Source: Pedobacter miscanthi
GTDB lineage: Bacteria; Bacteroidota; Bacteroidia; Sphingobacteriales; Sphingobacteriaceae
Length of the DNA: 64,000 bases
Direction of reading: 5' to 3'
Assembly: GCF_003315595.1 (NCBI RefSeq)
Contig: NZ_QNQU01000029.1
Location: forward strand, 1 to 64,000
The position numbers and the translations under genes are program-made. Below the pieces are notes generated by a model, which was given only the letters and a program-made list of their open reading frames with translations, was not told the origin of the DNA and ran no database searches. Below are positions 1-7,950 of this stretch, in pieces. Position 1 is the first letter of the stretch. Every line of letters begins with the position of its first letter.

Positions 1-81
1 AGACAGGGAAGAGAGGTTTATTCAACAGCGGTTCGTTCCTCAGGGTACAAAACTTTGTAAATAAACCCGATTGCAGCGAAC

Positions 82-102
82 ATCCCGATTTTTCATCGGG
101 AT
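82..102. repeat. Small hairpin in left-edge intergenic DNA
   Basis: ATCCCGAT and ATCGGGAT form an 8-bp stem around a five-base loop. It lies downstream of the minus-strand gene ending at 242. A related hairpin followed by similar 'gcgggac' text occurs near 55928-55965, so this is probably a dispersed intergenic element rather than a dedicated terminator. I see no gene in 1-241. Confidence 0.4.
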
Positions 103-241
103 AAAGCGCAAAGCGGGACTGAAAATGCCAAGTGCACAGAACCTTCCATTTCCAAATCAATAAAAAATCAAAATTTTACGAAAATTAGCCCATTATTTAT
201 TCCGTTCTGTGAGGATACAGACCGGGGAGTTGGTGTTAATA

Positions 242-646
242 TTAATTAAACGGATGTTTATTAAAGGCTACCTGGCTCATTGCACTTTTTTCGTACAGGG
301 CAATACAGGCTTTATTAAAAGCAGGATCGAAGTTTACTTCTCCAGGCTGTAATGTAGCTGGCACATTTCCGTTTTGCATGAAGAAGTAAACCTTTGTATT
401 GCCATATTTGGTATGCGGCATTAAATTGCCATAATCTTCCATTTCTTTCCAAACCGAATCCTTAACCGTTACCACATAAATACGTTGTACAGGACCAGTG
501 TTATTGGCGTTTCTATACTTTGCAACTTCTTTAAAACCTGCTTTCATATCTTCAACACCTGGCTGGTCGAATACATCTTTTACCATAAAAAATATCAGTA
601 TTAAAACGCCGATGGTAACAATATAAACTAAGGGTTTTTTGTTCAT
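242..646 (-). CDS. Small membrane-anchored hypothetical protein
   Basis: A 134-residue protein of unknown function. One hydrophobic segment (about residues 6-22) follows a short basic N-terminus (MNKK), so it is probably anchored in the inner membrane with the rest outside the cytoplasm. The remainder is a small soluble domain with no motif I recognise. It starts with ATG two bases after the stop of the lysine aminotransferase gene on the same strand, so the two are probably co-transcribed. I cannot tell from sequence whether it has anything to do with lysine metabolism. Confidence 0.7.
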   Translation of the reverse strand: MNKKPLVYIVTIGVLILIFFMVKDVFDQPGVEDMKAGFKEVAKYRNANNTGPVQRIYVVTVKDSVWKEMEDYGNLMPHTKYGNTKVYFFMQNGNVPATLQPGEVNFDPAFNKACIALYEKSAMSQVAFNKHPFN

Positions 647-648
647 GG

Positions 649-1980
649 CTACAATAAAGGCAATATTTTTTCCATAACCGTCAGGCCTTCGTCAATATGT
701 TTTTGCTCAATGCAAAGTGCCGGACGGAAACGTATGGTTTTTTCACCACAGCCCAAAAACATTACATTGTTGTCCAGTCCTTTACTGATAAAAGCATTGC
801 GCATTTCTTTGTTGGGAAAATCGAACGAACACAATAACCCTCTTCCGCGTACATTACTCATTTTATCGAACCGATGCGACAGGCTTTCTAAATGATCTCT
901 TAAATAAGCCCCAACTTTAGTTGCATTTTCGCAAAGATTATCTTCTTCTATAATCTGTAAAATCTGGGTTGAGCGAACCATATCAACTAAATTACCTCCC
1001 CAGGTAGAGTTAATCCGGCTTGGCACTTTAAATACGTTGGTTTCAATTTCGTCTACCTTGTTGCCAACGAGAATGCCGCAAACCTGCATTTTTTTACCAA
1101 AAGCGATGATATCTGGTCGTGCTTTTTCGCTAAAATGCTGATGGCACCAGAATTTTCCTGTTAAACCCACCCCGGTTTGTACTTCATCATAAATCAAAAA
1201 GGCTTCATTTTCATCGGCCAGTGTTTTAAGCTGGATTAAAAACTCTTCGCGTAAATGGTTGTCGCCACCCTCTGATTGTATAGGTTCGATAATAATGGCA
1301 CAAATTTCGTCTTTGTTATCGGCAAAAGCCTTTTTGATCTGCGCTAAAGAAGCTTCTTCTGTTTCAACAGCACGGTTTAAACGATCTCCTGAAAGTGGAA
1401 ATTTAACTTCGGGAACGGCAACCCTTGGCCAGTCGAATTTGGCAAACCATTTGGTTTTATCGGGCAGGGTATTGGTTAAACTTAAAGTATAACCCGTGCG
1501 ACCATGAAAGGCCCTTTCGAAATGTAAAACCTTAAATCCTTTTTCTTCGGTATAACCTTTGGCAAAGTTTTTTTGAACTTTCCAGTCCATGGCTACCTTG
1601 ATGGCATTTTCTACCGCTAAACCGCCACCTGCAATAAAAAAAGCATGCGGAAGGTAATCGGGAATACCAACTTTAGAAAATGTTTCTACAAACTGTGCAT
1701 ATTGCTGGGTATAAACATCCGAATTTGAAGGGTTGGCCAAAGCCGCCTGGAACAGACTTTTTTTGAACCCTTCATCATTGATCATTTTAGGGTGATTATA
1801 ACCTAAAGGAACGGAAGCAAAACAGGTGAAAAAATCGAGTAGGGTCCTGTTATATTTCGAATCGTAAATATAGGCGCCGTTACTTTTTTCCATATCATAG
1901 GTAAGGTCGAAACCATCGGCCAAAATGTGTTTCCTTAACGATTCGTTAACGCGATCTGCAGGTACTGTTAATTGATACAT
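649..1980 (-). CDS. lat: L-lysine 6-transaminase
   Basis: A PLP-dependent class III aminotransferase that moves the epsilon-amino group of lysine to 2-oxoglutarate, giving allysine (2-aminoadipate semialdehyde) and glutamate: lysine catabolism or piperideine formation. The 443-residue length and full-length match to the lysine 6-aminotransferase subfamily (FxxCFASxPLGYNHP near residues 51-65, FERAFHGRTGY, IIEPIQSEGGDNH, IYDEVQTGVGLTGKFW, PLP-lysine region AFGKKMQ) support the name. A longer frame begins at a TTG (2004), but the ATG at 1980 sits about 20 bp after a good TAnnTTTG promoter element, so I use it. The left edge of the mobile element lies upstream and does not interrupt the gene or this promoter. 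Confidence 0.88.
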   Translation of the reverse strand: MYQLTVPADRVNESLRKHILADGFDLTYDMEKSNGAYIYDSKYNRTLLDFFTCFASVPLGYNHPKMINDEGFKKSLFQAALANPSNSDVYTQQYAQFVETFSKVGIPDYLPHAFFIAGGGLAVENAIKVAMDWKVQKNFAKGYTEEKGFKVLHFERAFHGRTGYTLSLTNTLPDKTKWFAKFDWPRVAVPEVKFPLSGDRLNRAVETEEASLAQIKKAFADNKDEICAIIIEPIQSEGGDNHLREEFLIQLKTLADENEAFLIYDEVQTGVGLTGKFWCHQHFSEKARPDIIAFGKKMQVCGILVGNKVDEIETNVFKVPSRINSTWGGNLVDMVRSTQILQIIEEDNLCENATKVGAYLRDHLESLSHRFDKMSNVRGRGLLCSFDFPNKEMRNAFISKGLDNNVMFLGCGEKTIRFRPALCIEQKHIDEGLTVMEKILPLL

Positions 1981-2001
1981 AAACTTGGATTTGGTATATT
2001 C

Positions 2002-2032
2002 CAAATTTAGTTAAATGTGCCTAAAATCAAAA
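2002..2032 (-). promoter_or_regulatory. Bacteroidota-type promoter for the lysine aminotransferase gene
   Basis: On the minus strand TTTTG (plus 2028-2032) and TAAATTTG (plus 2002-2009) are separated by 18 bp. This fits the sigma-ABfr consensus TTTG - about 19 bp - TAnnTTTG. It ends 21 bp before the ATG at 1980, and lies 38 bp inside chromosomal DNA from the left core repeat of the mobile element. Confidence 0.65.
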
Positions 2033-2069
2033 TTTAAGCACTTTTTGTACCCTTAAGGCAAAAAATAGG

Positions 2070-2087
2070 TTTAAACTGTTTAAAGTA
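2070..2087 (+). repeat. Left core attachment repeat (attL core)
   Basis: The sequence TTTAAACTGTTTAAAGTA is identical to 18840-18857. Its first 15 bases are a perfect inverted repeat, TTTAAAC-T-GTTTAAA, as expected for a site bound symmetrically by a recombinase. It lies 75 bp upstream of the integrase start. Integration would be between the aminotransferase promoter and the SGNH hydrolase 3' side, in intergenic DNA rather than a tRNA gene. Confidence 0.7.
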
Positions 2088-2134
2088 CTTTAAATAAAAA
2101 AATATGCTTAAATAGCTTTTTATGTAATTATTTT

Positions 2135-2162
2135 TAAATTTGGGGGATAAAATAGGGGATAA
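2135..2162 (+). promoter_or_regulatory. Integrase promoter -7 element overlapped by paired GGGGATAA repeats
   Basis: TAAATTTG (2135-2142) matches the -7 consensus. It is followed immediately by GGGGATAA at 2143-2150 and again at 2155-2162, the last base being the A of the integrase ATG. The same pair with the same 12-bp offset occurs at the right end (18734-18753). I infer arm-type recombinase binding sites that would also cover the integrase transcription start, allowing autorepression. Confidence 0.55.
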
Positions 2163-3406
2163 TGAAAACTAATTTTAAACGCTCTAAAGCAAGAATATTA
2201 AAATCTTGGAAAGACACCACTTTCAGGTTATTTGTACCATCGATTATCAACAAAGACAATAAGATTGAGGTACATTTCAACTTTTTTAACCCAGAAACTG
2301 GAAAAAATAAGCAGATTAAAAAAGCAAACGGTATTGATAGATACGCTCCAGAAAAAGTGTATGTTGGACAGGCTAATTTACTAGTTGATAGTCTAATTAA
2401 TCTTTTGGAAAAGGGTTGGAATCCAATAAGTAACACTATGCCTGACTATAATAAACTAACTGCTAATAGCAATACAAATGATTGTATTAATGTTTGGATT
2501 GAACATAGGGAAGCAGATTTGCAGGCTAAAAAGATTAAAAAGGATGAACTTGAAACTACTGCAATGGTGTTAAGGTTTTTCAATAATTGGTTAAAGAAAA
2601 ATAATCTACTTTATGACAAACCATCAATATTCACAAAAAATGATATTGATTCATTTATGCGTTCCATTGAGAAAAAACGAACACTTGGAAAAGCTACCTA
2701 CAACAGTTATTTGTATCGCATAAATTATTTCTTTAAGTTTTTAGTTGAAGAAAGAGTGTTAACCAGCAATCCTTGTTTGGGTACATTCAAGCATAAAGTT
2801 AAGGGCTTACCAACAAGATTTGTAATTTTTGAAGGTGATGAGGTAGCTATGGTTAAAGAGAAATTGAAAGGCGTAGCAAAGTATGCTGATCTAGAATTAG
2901 CAATCAACTTACTATATACATATAGGATCAGAGGTGCAGAACAATTAAGAATTACAATAGGAATGTTTGATTTTGAAAACAATTTATTGCTTTGCCCTGC
3001 ACAAGTAGTTGAGCGTGGTGAATTAGTGAATATGACGAAAAATGGACAACCTGCAGTGTTTAAATTGAACGAGCATATGATAACAATGATAAAAAGATAT
3101 CTTGGTAAGGATATTGAAAATAAAAATTACTTTCTTTTTGGTGGGCATTGCAAGCCAAAGCCAGTACAAACCGCTCAACAACTATTCACTAACAAGTGGT
3201 CGCGGTTTAGAAAGGAAAATAATTTACCTCCTCACCTTCAGTGGTATGCTTTAAAGCATACGAGTAATTCAAATACTCTTTTAACAACAGGTAGTGATGC
3301 ATTATCAATAATTAACAGACATTTGGACACTAATCAAATTAACAAATATACAGCAGAAATGAAACGTAAAATGACTATTGAAGTTGATGATACCCACAAT
3401 TTTTAG
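2162..3406 (+). CDS. Tyrosine recombinase/integrase of the element
   Basis: A 414-residue site-specific recombinase, the likely enzyme for integration and excision. It has an N-terminal arm-binding region, a SAM-like core-binding domain (about 105-205) and a C-terminal catalytic domain. Visible catalytic residues are Arg in box I (YRIRGAEQL, R257), a beta-hairpin lysine (TKNG, K293), box II YALKHT (362-367), His387 (RHLDT) and the nucleophile Tyr396 (INKYTAE). Box II carries Lys365 where most family members have Arg, and Tyr362 where they have His; similar LKHT boxes occur in some Bacteroidota integrases as far as I recall. It points inward from the left core repeat. Confidence 0.88.
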   Translation: MKTNFKRSKARILKSWKDTTFRLFVPSIINKDNKIEVHFNFFNPETGKNKQIKKANGIDRYAPEKVYVGQANLLVDSLINLLEKGWNPISNTMPDYNKLTANSNTNDCINVWIEHREADLQAKKIKKDELETTAMVLRFFNNWLKKNNLLYDKPSIFTKNDIDSFMRSIEKKRTLGKATYNSYLYRINYFFKFLVEERVLTSNPCLGTFKHKVKGLPTRFVIFEGDEVAMVKEKLKGVAKYADLELAINLLYTYRIRGAEQLRITIGMFDFENNLLLCPAQVVERGELVNMTKNGQPAVFKLNEHMITMIKRYLGKDIENKNYFLFGGHCKPKPVQTAQQLFTNKWSRFRKENNLPPHLQWYALKHTSNSNTLLTTGSDALSIINRHLDTNQINKYTAEMKRKMTIEVDDTHNF

Positions 3407-3648
3407 GGACTAATTTTTTTACCCCATTTTAAAATTGAAGCTGAAAGTGATTCTATCTTTTCAGCTTTTTGTGTTCTTTTAGGTTTATTCTTTTCTTTAG
3501 AAAAAGTTTTTTTAATGGCTAAAGTATCAGCTTTAACTAATTCTTGATTTTTAGTTAATTCGATGATGTGTTTTTCCAAGCCGCATATCTTATCCATTAG
3601 CAAATTAAATTGCTGGATTGAAAGGGTGATATGTGTTTGTTGCTCCAC
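3403..3648 (-). CDS. Small coiled-coil, basic-tailed hypothetical protein
   Basis: An 81-residue protein. Residues 8-45 have a heptad-like pattern consistent with a short coiled coil (IQQFNLLMDKICGLEKHI); residues 48-66 are lysine-rich (KEKNKPKRTQKAEK). It starts with ATG and converges with the integrase, their stops overlapping by 4 bases. A small basic protein beside an integrase could be a directionality factor or other recombination accessory protein, but it shows no winged-helix or HTH I can recognise, so that is only a positional guess. Confidence 0.5.
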   Translation of the reverse strand: MEQQTHITLSIQQFNLLMDKICGLEKHIIELTKNQELVKADTLAIKKTFSKEKNKPKRTQKAEKIESLSASILKWGKKISP

Positions 3649-3789
3649 ATATCCTAAAGTAATTGGGAGATTAAAAAAGTCAAGCGCTAGTACTAAATAT
3701 TATGGGGGGTGAGCGCAAATGGGGGGGTAGATTGAAACCCACTCATTCGCATACAATGCACTCCGTGCATGTTTCACCTGTTGGAAGCA

Positions 3790-4085
3790 AAATACTTCGT
3801 ACGTTGGAATGACTAAATGAACGATTACTGTTTAAGCTTACTCTAAATCAATTAATTTATTAGAAATGAATAATCTAGTTGGAATGAAGTAATCAATTGT
3901 TTACATCGATTAATACATAGTTATTCTAAAAAAAAATATTCAGTTGAAGTAATATCATTAATTGTAGAACTGAATTACTCAGATTTACTTCGTACGTTGA
4001 AAGATGGTAAACCTCGGTTATCGTTGGAATATGTCAATACAATGTTTCAATTTGATTTACCAATAGATGAATACTGTTTAGGTTT
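3790..4085 (+). repeat. Degenerate direct repeats around ACTTCGTACGTTG
   Basis: ACTTCGTACGTTG occurs at about 3794 and 3988. Each is followed at variable distance by a related TACTGTTTA box (3825 and 4073). GTTGGAATGA-like boxes recur near 3803, 3879 and 4024. This looks like two diverged copies of a unit of roughly 190-250 bp. I cannot assign a function. Confidence 0.4.
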
Positions 4086-4327
4086 CCAATCGATATTTAT
4101 AATACATTAACTACTGCTTACTGTTGAAATGATTCCATCATAACTTGTTTATTATTCCAACTTCTTTTTCTTCAATAACTCCTTAAAAGTTTTTATAAGC
4201 AAACCAGTAATTGAATTTTACTTTTTCTCATTCCAATGAGTTATATATATAATACGAGAATTTATTCGAGTATTATATATATAGATTATTAGAAAAATAA
4301 ATATAATTAGTGTTTAAGTATATAATA

Positions 4328-4488
4328 GGGGTACTTTTTTGCAAATTATGGATTTTGATATAAGTTTCCGAAGGGGTACTTTTTAGGATTTTTTCAGTAA
4401 TTCAGGATTTTGATATAACTTTCCGAAAGGGTACTTTTTTTGTGCAAATATTGTTTGGTTATCCTTATTAACCGAAGGGGTACTTTTT
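4328..4488 (+). repeat. Four iteron-like GGGGTACTTTTT boxes
   Basis: Boxes lie at 4328-4340, 4373-4384, 4428-4441 (AGGGTACTTTTTT) and 4477-4488, spaced about 45-56 bp. The last three are preceded by CCGAA. Boxes two and three belong to a longer shared unit beginning GGATTTTGATATAA (4350 and 4405). They sit about 240-400 bp upstream of the gene at 4730. Directly repeated boxes like these are typical of initiator-binding iterons or of a multi-site operator. Confidence 0.55.
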
Positions 4489-4729
4489 CAACTTCTAGTT
4501 ATTTATTTAATTGGACTTGATTTTTTTCACCTTCCAAGTTACTTTAGATTAAAAGTTTTTGAAAATATTTTCACTAGAAAAGACACTGTCATTCCAGGTA
4601 AGGTATTTATTAGAAATGAGTTTCACTTATTGCGCTGGTAGCACCATTCCTTTCAAATTGATGGTACTATCAGCTTTAGCTTTTGAAAGGGCTAATAATA
4701 CTGTGAAGCTAAGCTAAATGTAATAACAG

Positions 4730-5665
4730 ATGAAACCAATAGTAAAACTATCTATAAACATTCCCGCAGCAATAATCGAAATCCTGCAATCAAAAGATGA
4801 ATGTAAAACAGCATTCCAATTAAATAAGTATGTATTCTTCTCTGCAGTGTTGTATGCTGCAACCGATAATTCAAAAGAACTAAATAGTCACGACCTTTAC
4901 GCTACAATGATGGTTAATAACGTCAAAGGGATGGTCATAAAGAACAACCTTATCAAATGGGGCATAATTGAAATTACCAGTACCGTTCAATTCAAGAAAG
5001 CAGGTAAAAATTCATTTTCTGCAAACAACAGTTGTACCTATCGTTTAAACCCTGTTTTTATCGGGTGTATTACCACCTACACATTTTTCTCTTCAACAGC
5101 AAAGTTTGTAACTAAACCAGAAGTGTATTGGCTCACGGGTGGTGAAATAATCGAAAAAGCTACAGAAAAGGAGGTAAAGGAATTGGCTATGCGAAAAAAA
5201 GCTTTAAAGCGCACAGTTGACCCAAAGAATGCAGATGTTCTTGCTGTTGCTACAAAAGATGATTTCTTTATCAACCACAATGATGTCGATATTGATTTGA
5301 CCGATCCATTCTGGAGTGACGACCATTGCACGAAAGCTATTACAGCGATTCCATCGGTATTACCTAAATCGAGTACTGATCAAGACGCCATACTTAAATT
5401 GAGTAGTACCTGCAGCGATATCAAGGAATTAACGCTAATTGATGATGAGGGTATCACAACAACTGTGCATAATTTCCATGATTACAGAGAGACAGCTCCC
5501 AATGGTTTGCCTTCAATGATAAACAAGCAACTAAGTTCGCTTTACAAACAAACAAACTACCATATAGTAACTATCGGTGATTGGAAAAATGATAAAACCC
5601 TAAAGTTTTCAAAAGAAATAATTACTTGCAATAGTTACCAATTAACCTTCTTAGAGGCAGTGTAG
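4730..5665 (+). CDS. Putative DNA-binding protein, possible replication initiator
   Basis: A 311-residue protein of no family I recognise with certainty. Residues 1-105 look like a winged-helix fold: helices ending in MVNNVKGMVIKNNLIKWGIIE followed by two strands and TYRLNP, a pattern seen in replication or regulatory winged-helix domains. Residues 130-220 are charged and low in obvious structure. It lies directly downstream of the iteron-like boxes, which is the usual arrangement of a Rep protein and its origin. Alternatives are an element-specific regulator. No helicase, primase or relaxase motif is visible. The function is an inference from context. Confidence 0.5.
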   Translation: MKPIVKLSINIPAAIIEILQSKDECKTAFQLNKYVFFSAVLYAATDNSKELNSHDLYATMMVNNVKGMVIKNNLIKWGIIEITSTVQFKKAGKNSFSANNSCTYRLNPVFIGCITTYTFFSSTAKFVTKPEVYWLTGGEIIEKATEKEVKELAMRKKALKRTVDPKNADVLAVATKDDFFINHNDVDIDLTDPFWSDDHCTKAITAIPSVLPKSSTDQDAILKLSSTCSDIKELTLIDDEGITTTVHNFHDYRETAPNGLPSMINKQLSSLYKQTNYHIVTIGDWKNDKTLKFSKEIITCNSYQLTFLEAV

Positions 5666-5847
5666 TTTTTAATGACGTATTTTTCCGATGATTAAGATGT
5701 GACCAATATTTTTTTGCATCCCAAAGAAAAATATAGAAACCTATAATGAATAATTTTGGTAGTTTATCTGAACTATTAAAACCAACTAATGTTAACAATA
5801 CCTTAAAGATATGATTTCGAAATTGGATTAATTCCTATCTTTAATTT

Positions 5848-6150
5848 ATGATAAGAAAAGAAGCAAACGATCTAAATGATTATTACAATGGTATAGTTGG
5901 TAAAACTTATGATGGAAAATATTTCAACGCTTTAGTCATAGTGCCAGAAAACGGAGAGAACATTGATAAATTAGTTTACCATATGATGCATAACGAACCA
6001 ATGAATGCTTCAAACCTTTTGGCAACCTATGATTCGTTCAAGGTCTTAGCAGTGGCAGACTACGATATTAATACAAATCAGTTTGCAGTTAGAGAAGTAC
6101 AAGCACTAGCAAAGGAAATGGAAGCAAACGATTTCGAATGGTCTGAATAA
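5848..6150 (+). CDS. Hypothetical acidic protein
   Basis: A 100-residue acidic protein with no recognised motif, probably cytoplasmic (no signal peptide or membrane segment). It begins MIRKEANDLNDYY and ends with an acidic stretch (EMEANDFEWSE). ATG start; a TATCTTTA box resembling a -7 element lies 13 bases before it. It is preceded by a 180-bp gap and followed by a weak CCCC/GGGG stem with a T-run (about 6167-6196) that may terminate it. Nothing shows what it does. Confidence 0.55.
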   Translation: MIRKEANDLNDYYNGIVGKTYDGKYFNALVIVPENGENIDKLVYHMMHNEPMNASNLLATYDSFKVLAVADYDINTNQFAVREVQALAKEMEANDFEWSE

Positions 6151-6302
6151 TTATAAACCTCTCGTGCCCCTATCATAAATTTTGTCGGGGTTTTATTCTT
6201 GCGAAATAGTTAATGAAGAGCTGCTCGTGGAAATTCATACTATTAAATCTAGTTAAATTCTAATTACTTCTTACTGTATAATGTAAGATGTGCTGCGATG
6301 AT

Positions 6303-6587
6303 TTAATCTTTATCAGGTTTGAATTCCTCCAAAAGCATCTGTGGGGAAATTTCAAAAAAATCTGAAATGTCAAATATCATGGAGACCGTAGCATTCACCA
6401 CACCTCGCTCAATTCTTGAAATTTGCGAATAATCAAGATCCAATTTGTTGGCAAGCTCGGCTATGGTCAACCCCTTTTGTTTACGATATTTTTTGACGTT
6501 GTGTGCGAGGGTGATAATTCCTTGTTCATTGCGTCTTTTTTTCCCTCCTTTTATCTGTCCACCTTTTTTCTTTGCGCCATTTTGCAT
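6303..6587 (-). CDS. XRE-family helix-turn-helix repressor
   Basis: A 94-residue DNA-binding protein. After a basic, glycine-rich N-terminal tail (residues 4-20) there is a complete XRE/Cro-type HTH (about 26-82): VKKYRKQKGLTIAELANKLDLDYSQISRIERG, then a helix pair ending SPQMLLEEF. It is transcribed away from the lipoprotein gene at 6662, and a perfect 9-bp-arm palindrome sits between them inside the divergent gene's promoter. I infer it represses that cargo operon and perhaps itself. This is the usual layout of phage- and island-type master repressors. Confidence 0.85.
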   Translation of the reverse strand: MQNGAKKKGGQIKGGKKRRNEQGIITLAHNVKKYRKQKGLTIAELANKLDLDYSQISRIERGVVNATVSMIFDISDFFEISPQMLLEEFKPDKD

Positions 6588-6613
6588 TGGACTAAGAAAA
6601 AGAAAAGCTCAAG

Positions 6614-6644
6614 TTGTATATAGGGATTAAAATCCCTATTTTTG
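6614..6644 (+). promoter_or_regulatory. Promoter with embedded palindromic operator
   Basis: TTG at 6614-6616 and TATTTTTG at 6637-6644 are 20 bp apart, a good sigma-ABfr-type promoter for the gene at 6662. Between and overlapping them lies ATAGGGATT-AA-AATCCCTAT (6620-6639), a perfect palindrome. A repressor bound there would block the promoter. The XRE protein encoded divergently is the obvious candidate. Confidence 0.65.
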
Positions 6645-6661
6645 TGTTTTAAAATACTCTC

Positions 6662-7489
6662 ATGAAATCTAGATTCACATTAATTTTTCTCACAATTTTT
6701 TGTATTTGCTCTTGCAACCAAAAAACATCGGTTAATCAAACCAGTAATGATCAAAGCACTGCAGACAAATCTGCTAACCTAAAGGATCTTGAAGATTACA
6801 AACTTTCCCTGCTGGGAGATCCAATTTCTAAGGTTGACGAAATCCTTGGTGAACCAGATACAAAGGGTAATTCATATAGTTTTAAGACTGGGCATTATAT
6901 TTACTATAATAAAGTTATTGATAGGGGTGAGGTAAAGCATTTAGTTATCTACTACGTTCGTATCGGAAGAAATGCGCCTTACCGTACTGTAGAGGATATT
7001 CAAGCAATCTCGGATGGTGGAACTTATGCGAATTCAAGATATGGCTCTTTTGTTGTTCAAAAACCAGTTGGGTTTAGTAGTAAAAATAGTGGAGTTGACA
7101 ATCTGAAGTCACAAATTGATTTAAAAGTCAAATCTGTTAATCTTAATACCCTTAATACTTACGATGAACCTTATATTAATGGTAAGGCATATTTCTATTA
7201 TGATGATCAGTTGCACCTAAAGGCAATTAAATATAGCTGGCAATATGTTCAGGGTTTTGAAGATGCGACCATTTATTACTTTGATAACGACAAGTTGATT
7301 TACATTAGTAGCAAAACTCCTACCAGCAAAATAAAGCATTCAGAAAAATATGTGCAGAATGATGAAGTCAAGGTTGCACTATATGATGGTGACGAGAAAC
7401 CCTGCAGTGATGGAGCAGATTGCTACTTCGACAAATTTAGCAACGCTTACAAGTTATTAGATCAATATTATGCAGGTCAGGGGGATTAA
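6662..7489 (+). CDS. Hypothetical lipoprotein, first gene of cargo operon
   Basis: A 275-residue exported lipoprotein: signal sequence MKSRFTLIFLTIFCICSC with the lipobox ending at Cys18, then a Ser/Asn/Thr-rich linker to about residue 40. The mature part (about 45-270) has repeated tyrosine-rich strands (YSFKTGHYIYYNKVI, KAYFYYDDQLHLK, TIYYFDNDKLIY) that suggest a beta-rich fold; one segment resembles SmpA/OmlA-type 'GDPISKVDEILGEPD' motifs, which sit in BamE-like and other outer-membrane lipoproteins. It starts 18 bp after a strong promoter/operator and is followed 14 bp later by a membrane protein gene. The function is unknown. Confidence 0.75.
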   Translation: MKSRFTLIFLTIFCICSCNQKTSVNQTSNDQSTADKSANLKDLEDYKLSLLGDPISKVDEILGEPDTKGNSYSFKTGHYIYYNKVIDRGEVKHLVIYYVRIGRNAPYRTVEDIQAISDGGTYANSRYGSFVVQKPVGFSSKNSGVDNLKSQIDLKVKSVNLNTLNTYDEPYINGKAYFYYDDQLHLKAIKYSWQYVQGFEDATIYYFDNDKLIYISSKTPTSKIKHSEKYVQNDEVKVALYDGDEKPCSDGADCYFDKFSNAYKLLDQYYAGQGD

Positions 7490-7503
7490 ATAACCGCAGC
7501 ATC

Positions 7504-7950
7504 ATGAAAAGATATACTCCGCCTCAATACACAAATCAGAATCCTACTGTTTCAGGAAAAACATCCCTAACATCAAGTACAGATTTCATTGTTGATGTAT
7601 TTGGCACGAAAACCCATTCAAATCCAATATCCAATTTCTTTGAAAATTTACGTGGATTTCTTTTGGTGAAACTGGTTCTTCCAATAGCAATGTTCCTTGG
7701 GATGTTCCTATTGTTGGCACTCGTTATTTGTGCGTTCGGAAAAGATCAAATCTTTGGGGAGGCAGGTAAATGGTGGGTTGGCATTGGAGTTCCAGTAGTA
7801 TTTGGGCTTTGCATATTTTCGACCAGATGGGGTAATTTAATCTTTACTGCATGGATTATGTTGCTTTACCTTGTGTTTATAATCATCCCTTTGGGATATG
7901 TTATTGTAACTTTAATGAAACCAGTTTTGGAATATTTAAGCATAATGTAA
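7504..7950 (+). CDS. Hypothetical inner-membrane protein with three hydrophobic segments
   Basis: A 148-residue protein. Residues 1-50 are polar and disorder-like (TPPQYTNQNPT...). Three hydrophobic segments follow at about 55-80, 92-110 and 115-140, with a short charged loop FGKDQIFGEAGKWW between the first two. It lies 14 bp after the lipoprotein gene, and its TAA overlaps the ATG of the next gene, so the three are almost certainly one operon. No known family recognised. Confidence 0.7.
   Translation: MKRYTPPQYTNQNPTVSGKTSLTSSTDFIVDVFGTKTHSNPISNFFENLRGFLLVKLVLPIAMFLGMFLLLALVICAFGKDQIFGEAGKWWVGIGVPVVFGLCIFSTRWGNLIFTAWIMLLYLVFIIIPLGYVIVTLMKPVLEYLSIM

Larger units (their letters stand above)
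3649..4729. other. Long AT-rich non-coding region with repeats
   Basis: About 1.08 kb with no convincing reading frame. Two kinds of repeat are visible and listed separately: degenerate copies around ACTTCGTACGTTG/GTTGGAATGA (3790-4130), and four GGGGTACTTTTT boxes (4328-4488). A G-run (ggggggtgagcgc...ggggggg) lies at 3703-3728, a symmetrical AT run (near-palindrome tatatatataa...ttatatatatag) at 4246-4285, and a dyad of gctaataa/agctttagc-like text at 4665-4715. Together this resembles a replication-origin or heavily regulated control region for the gene at 4730. Confidence 0.5.

Noticed and set aside
4328..4488. CRISPR array
   Set aside because: Only four short boxes, of unequal spacing, with similar rather than unique text between them, and no cas genes in the window.
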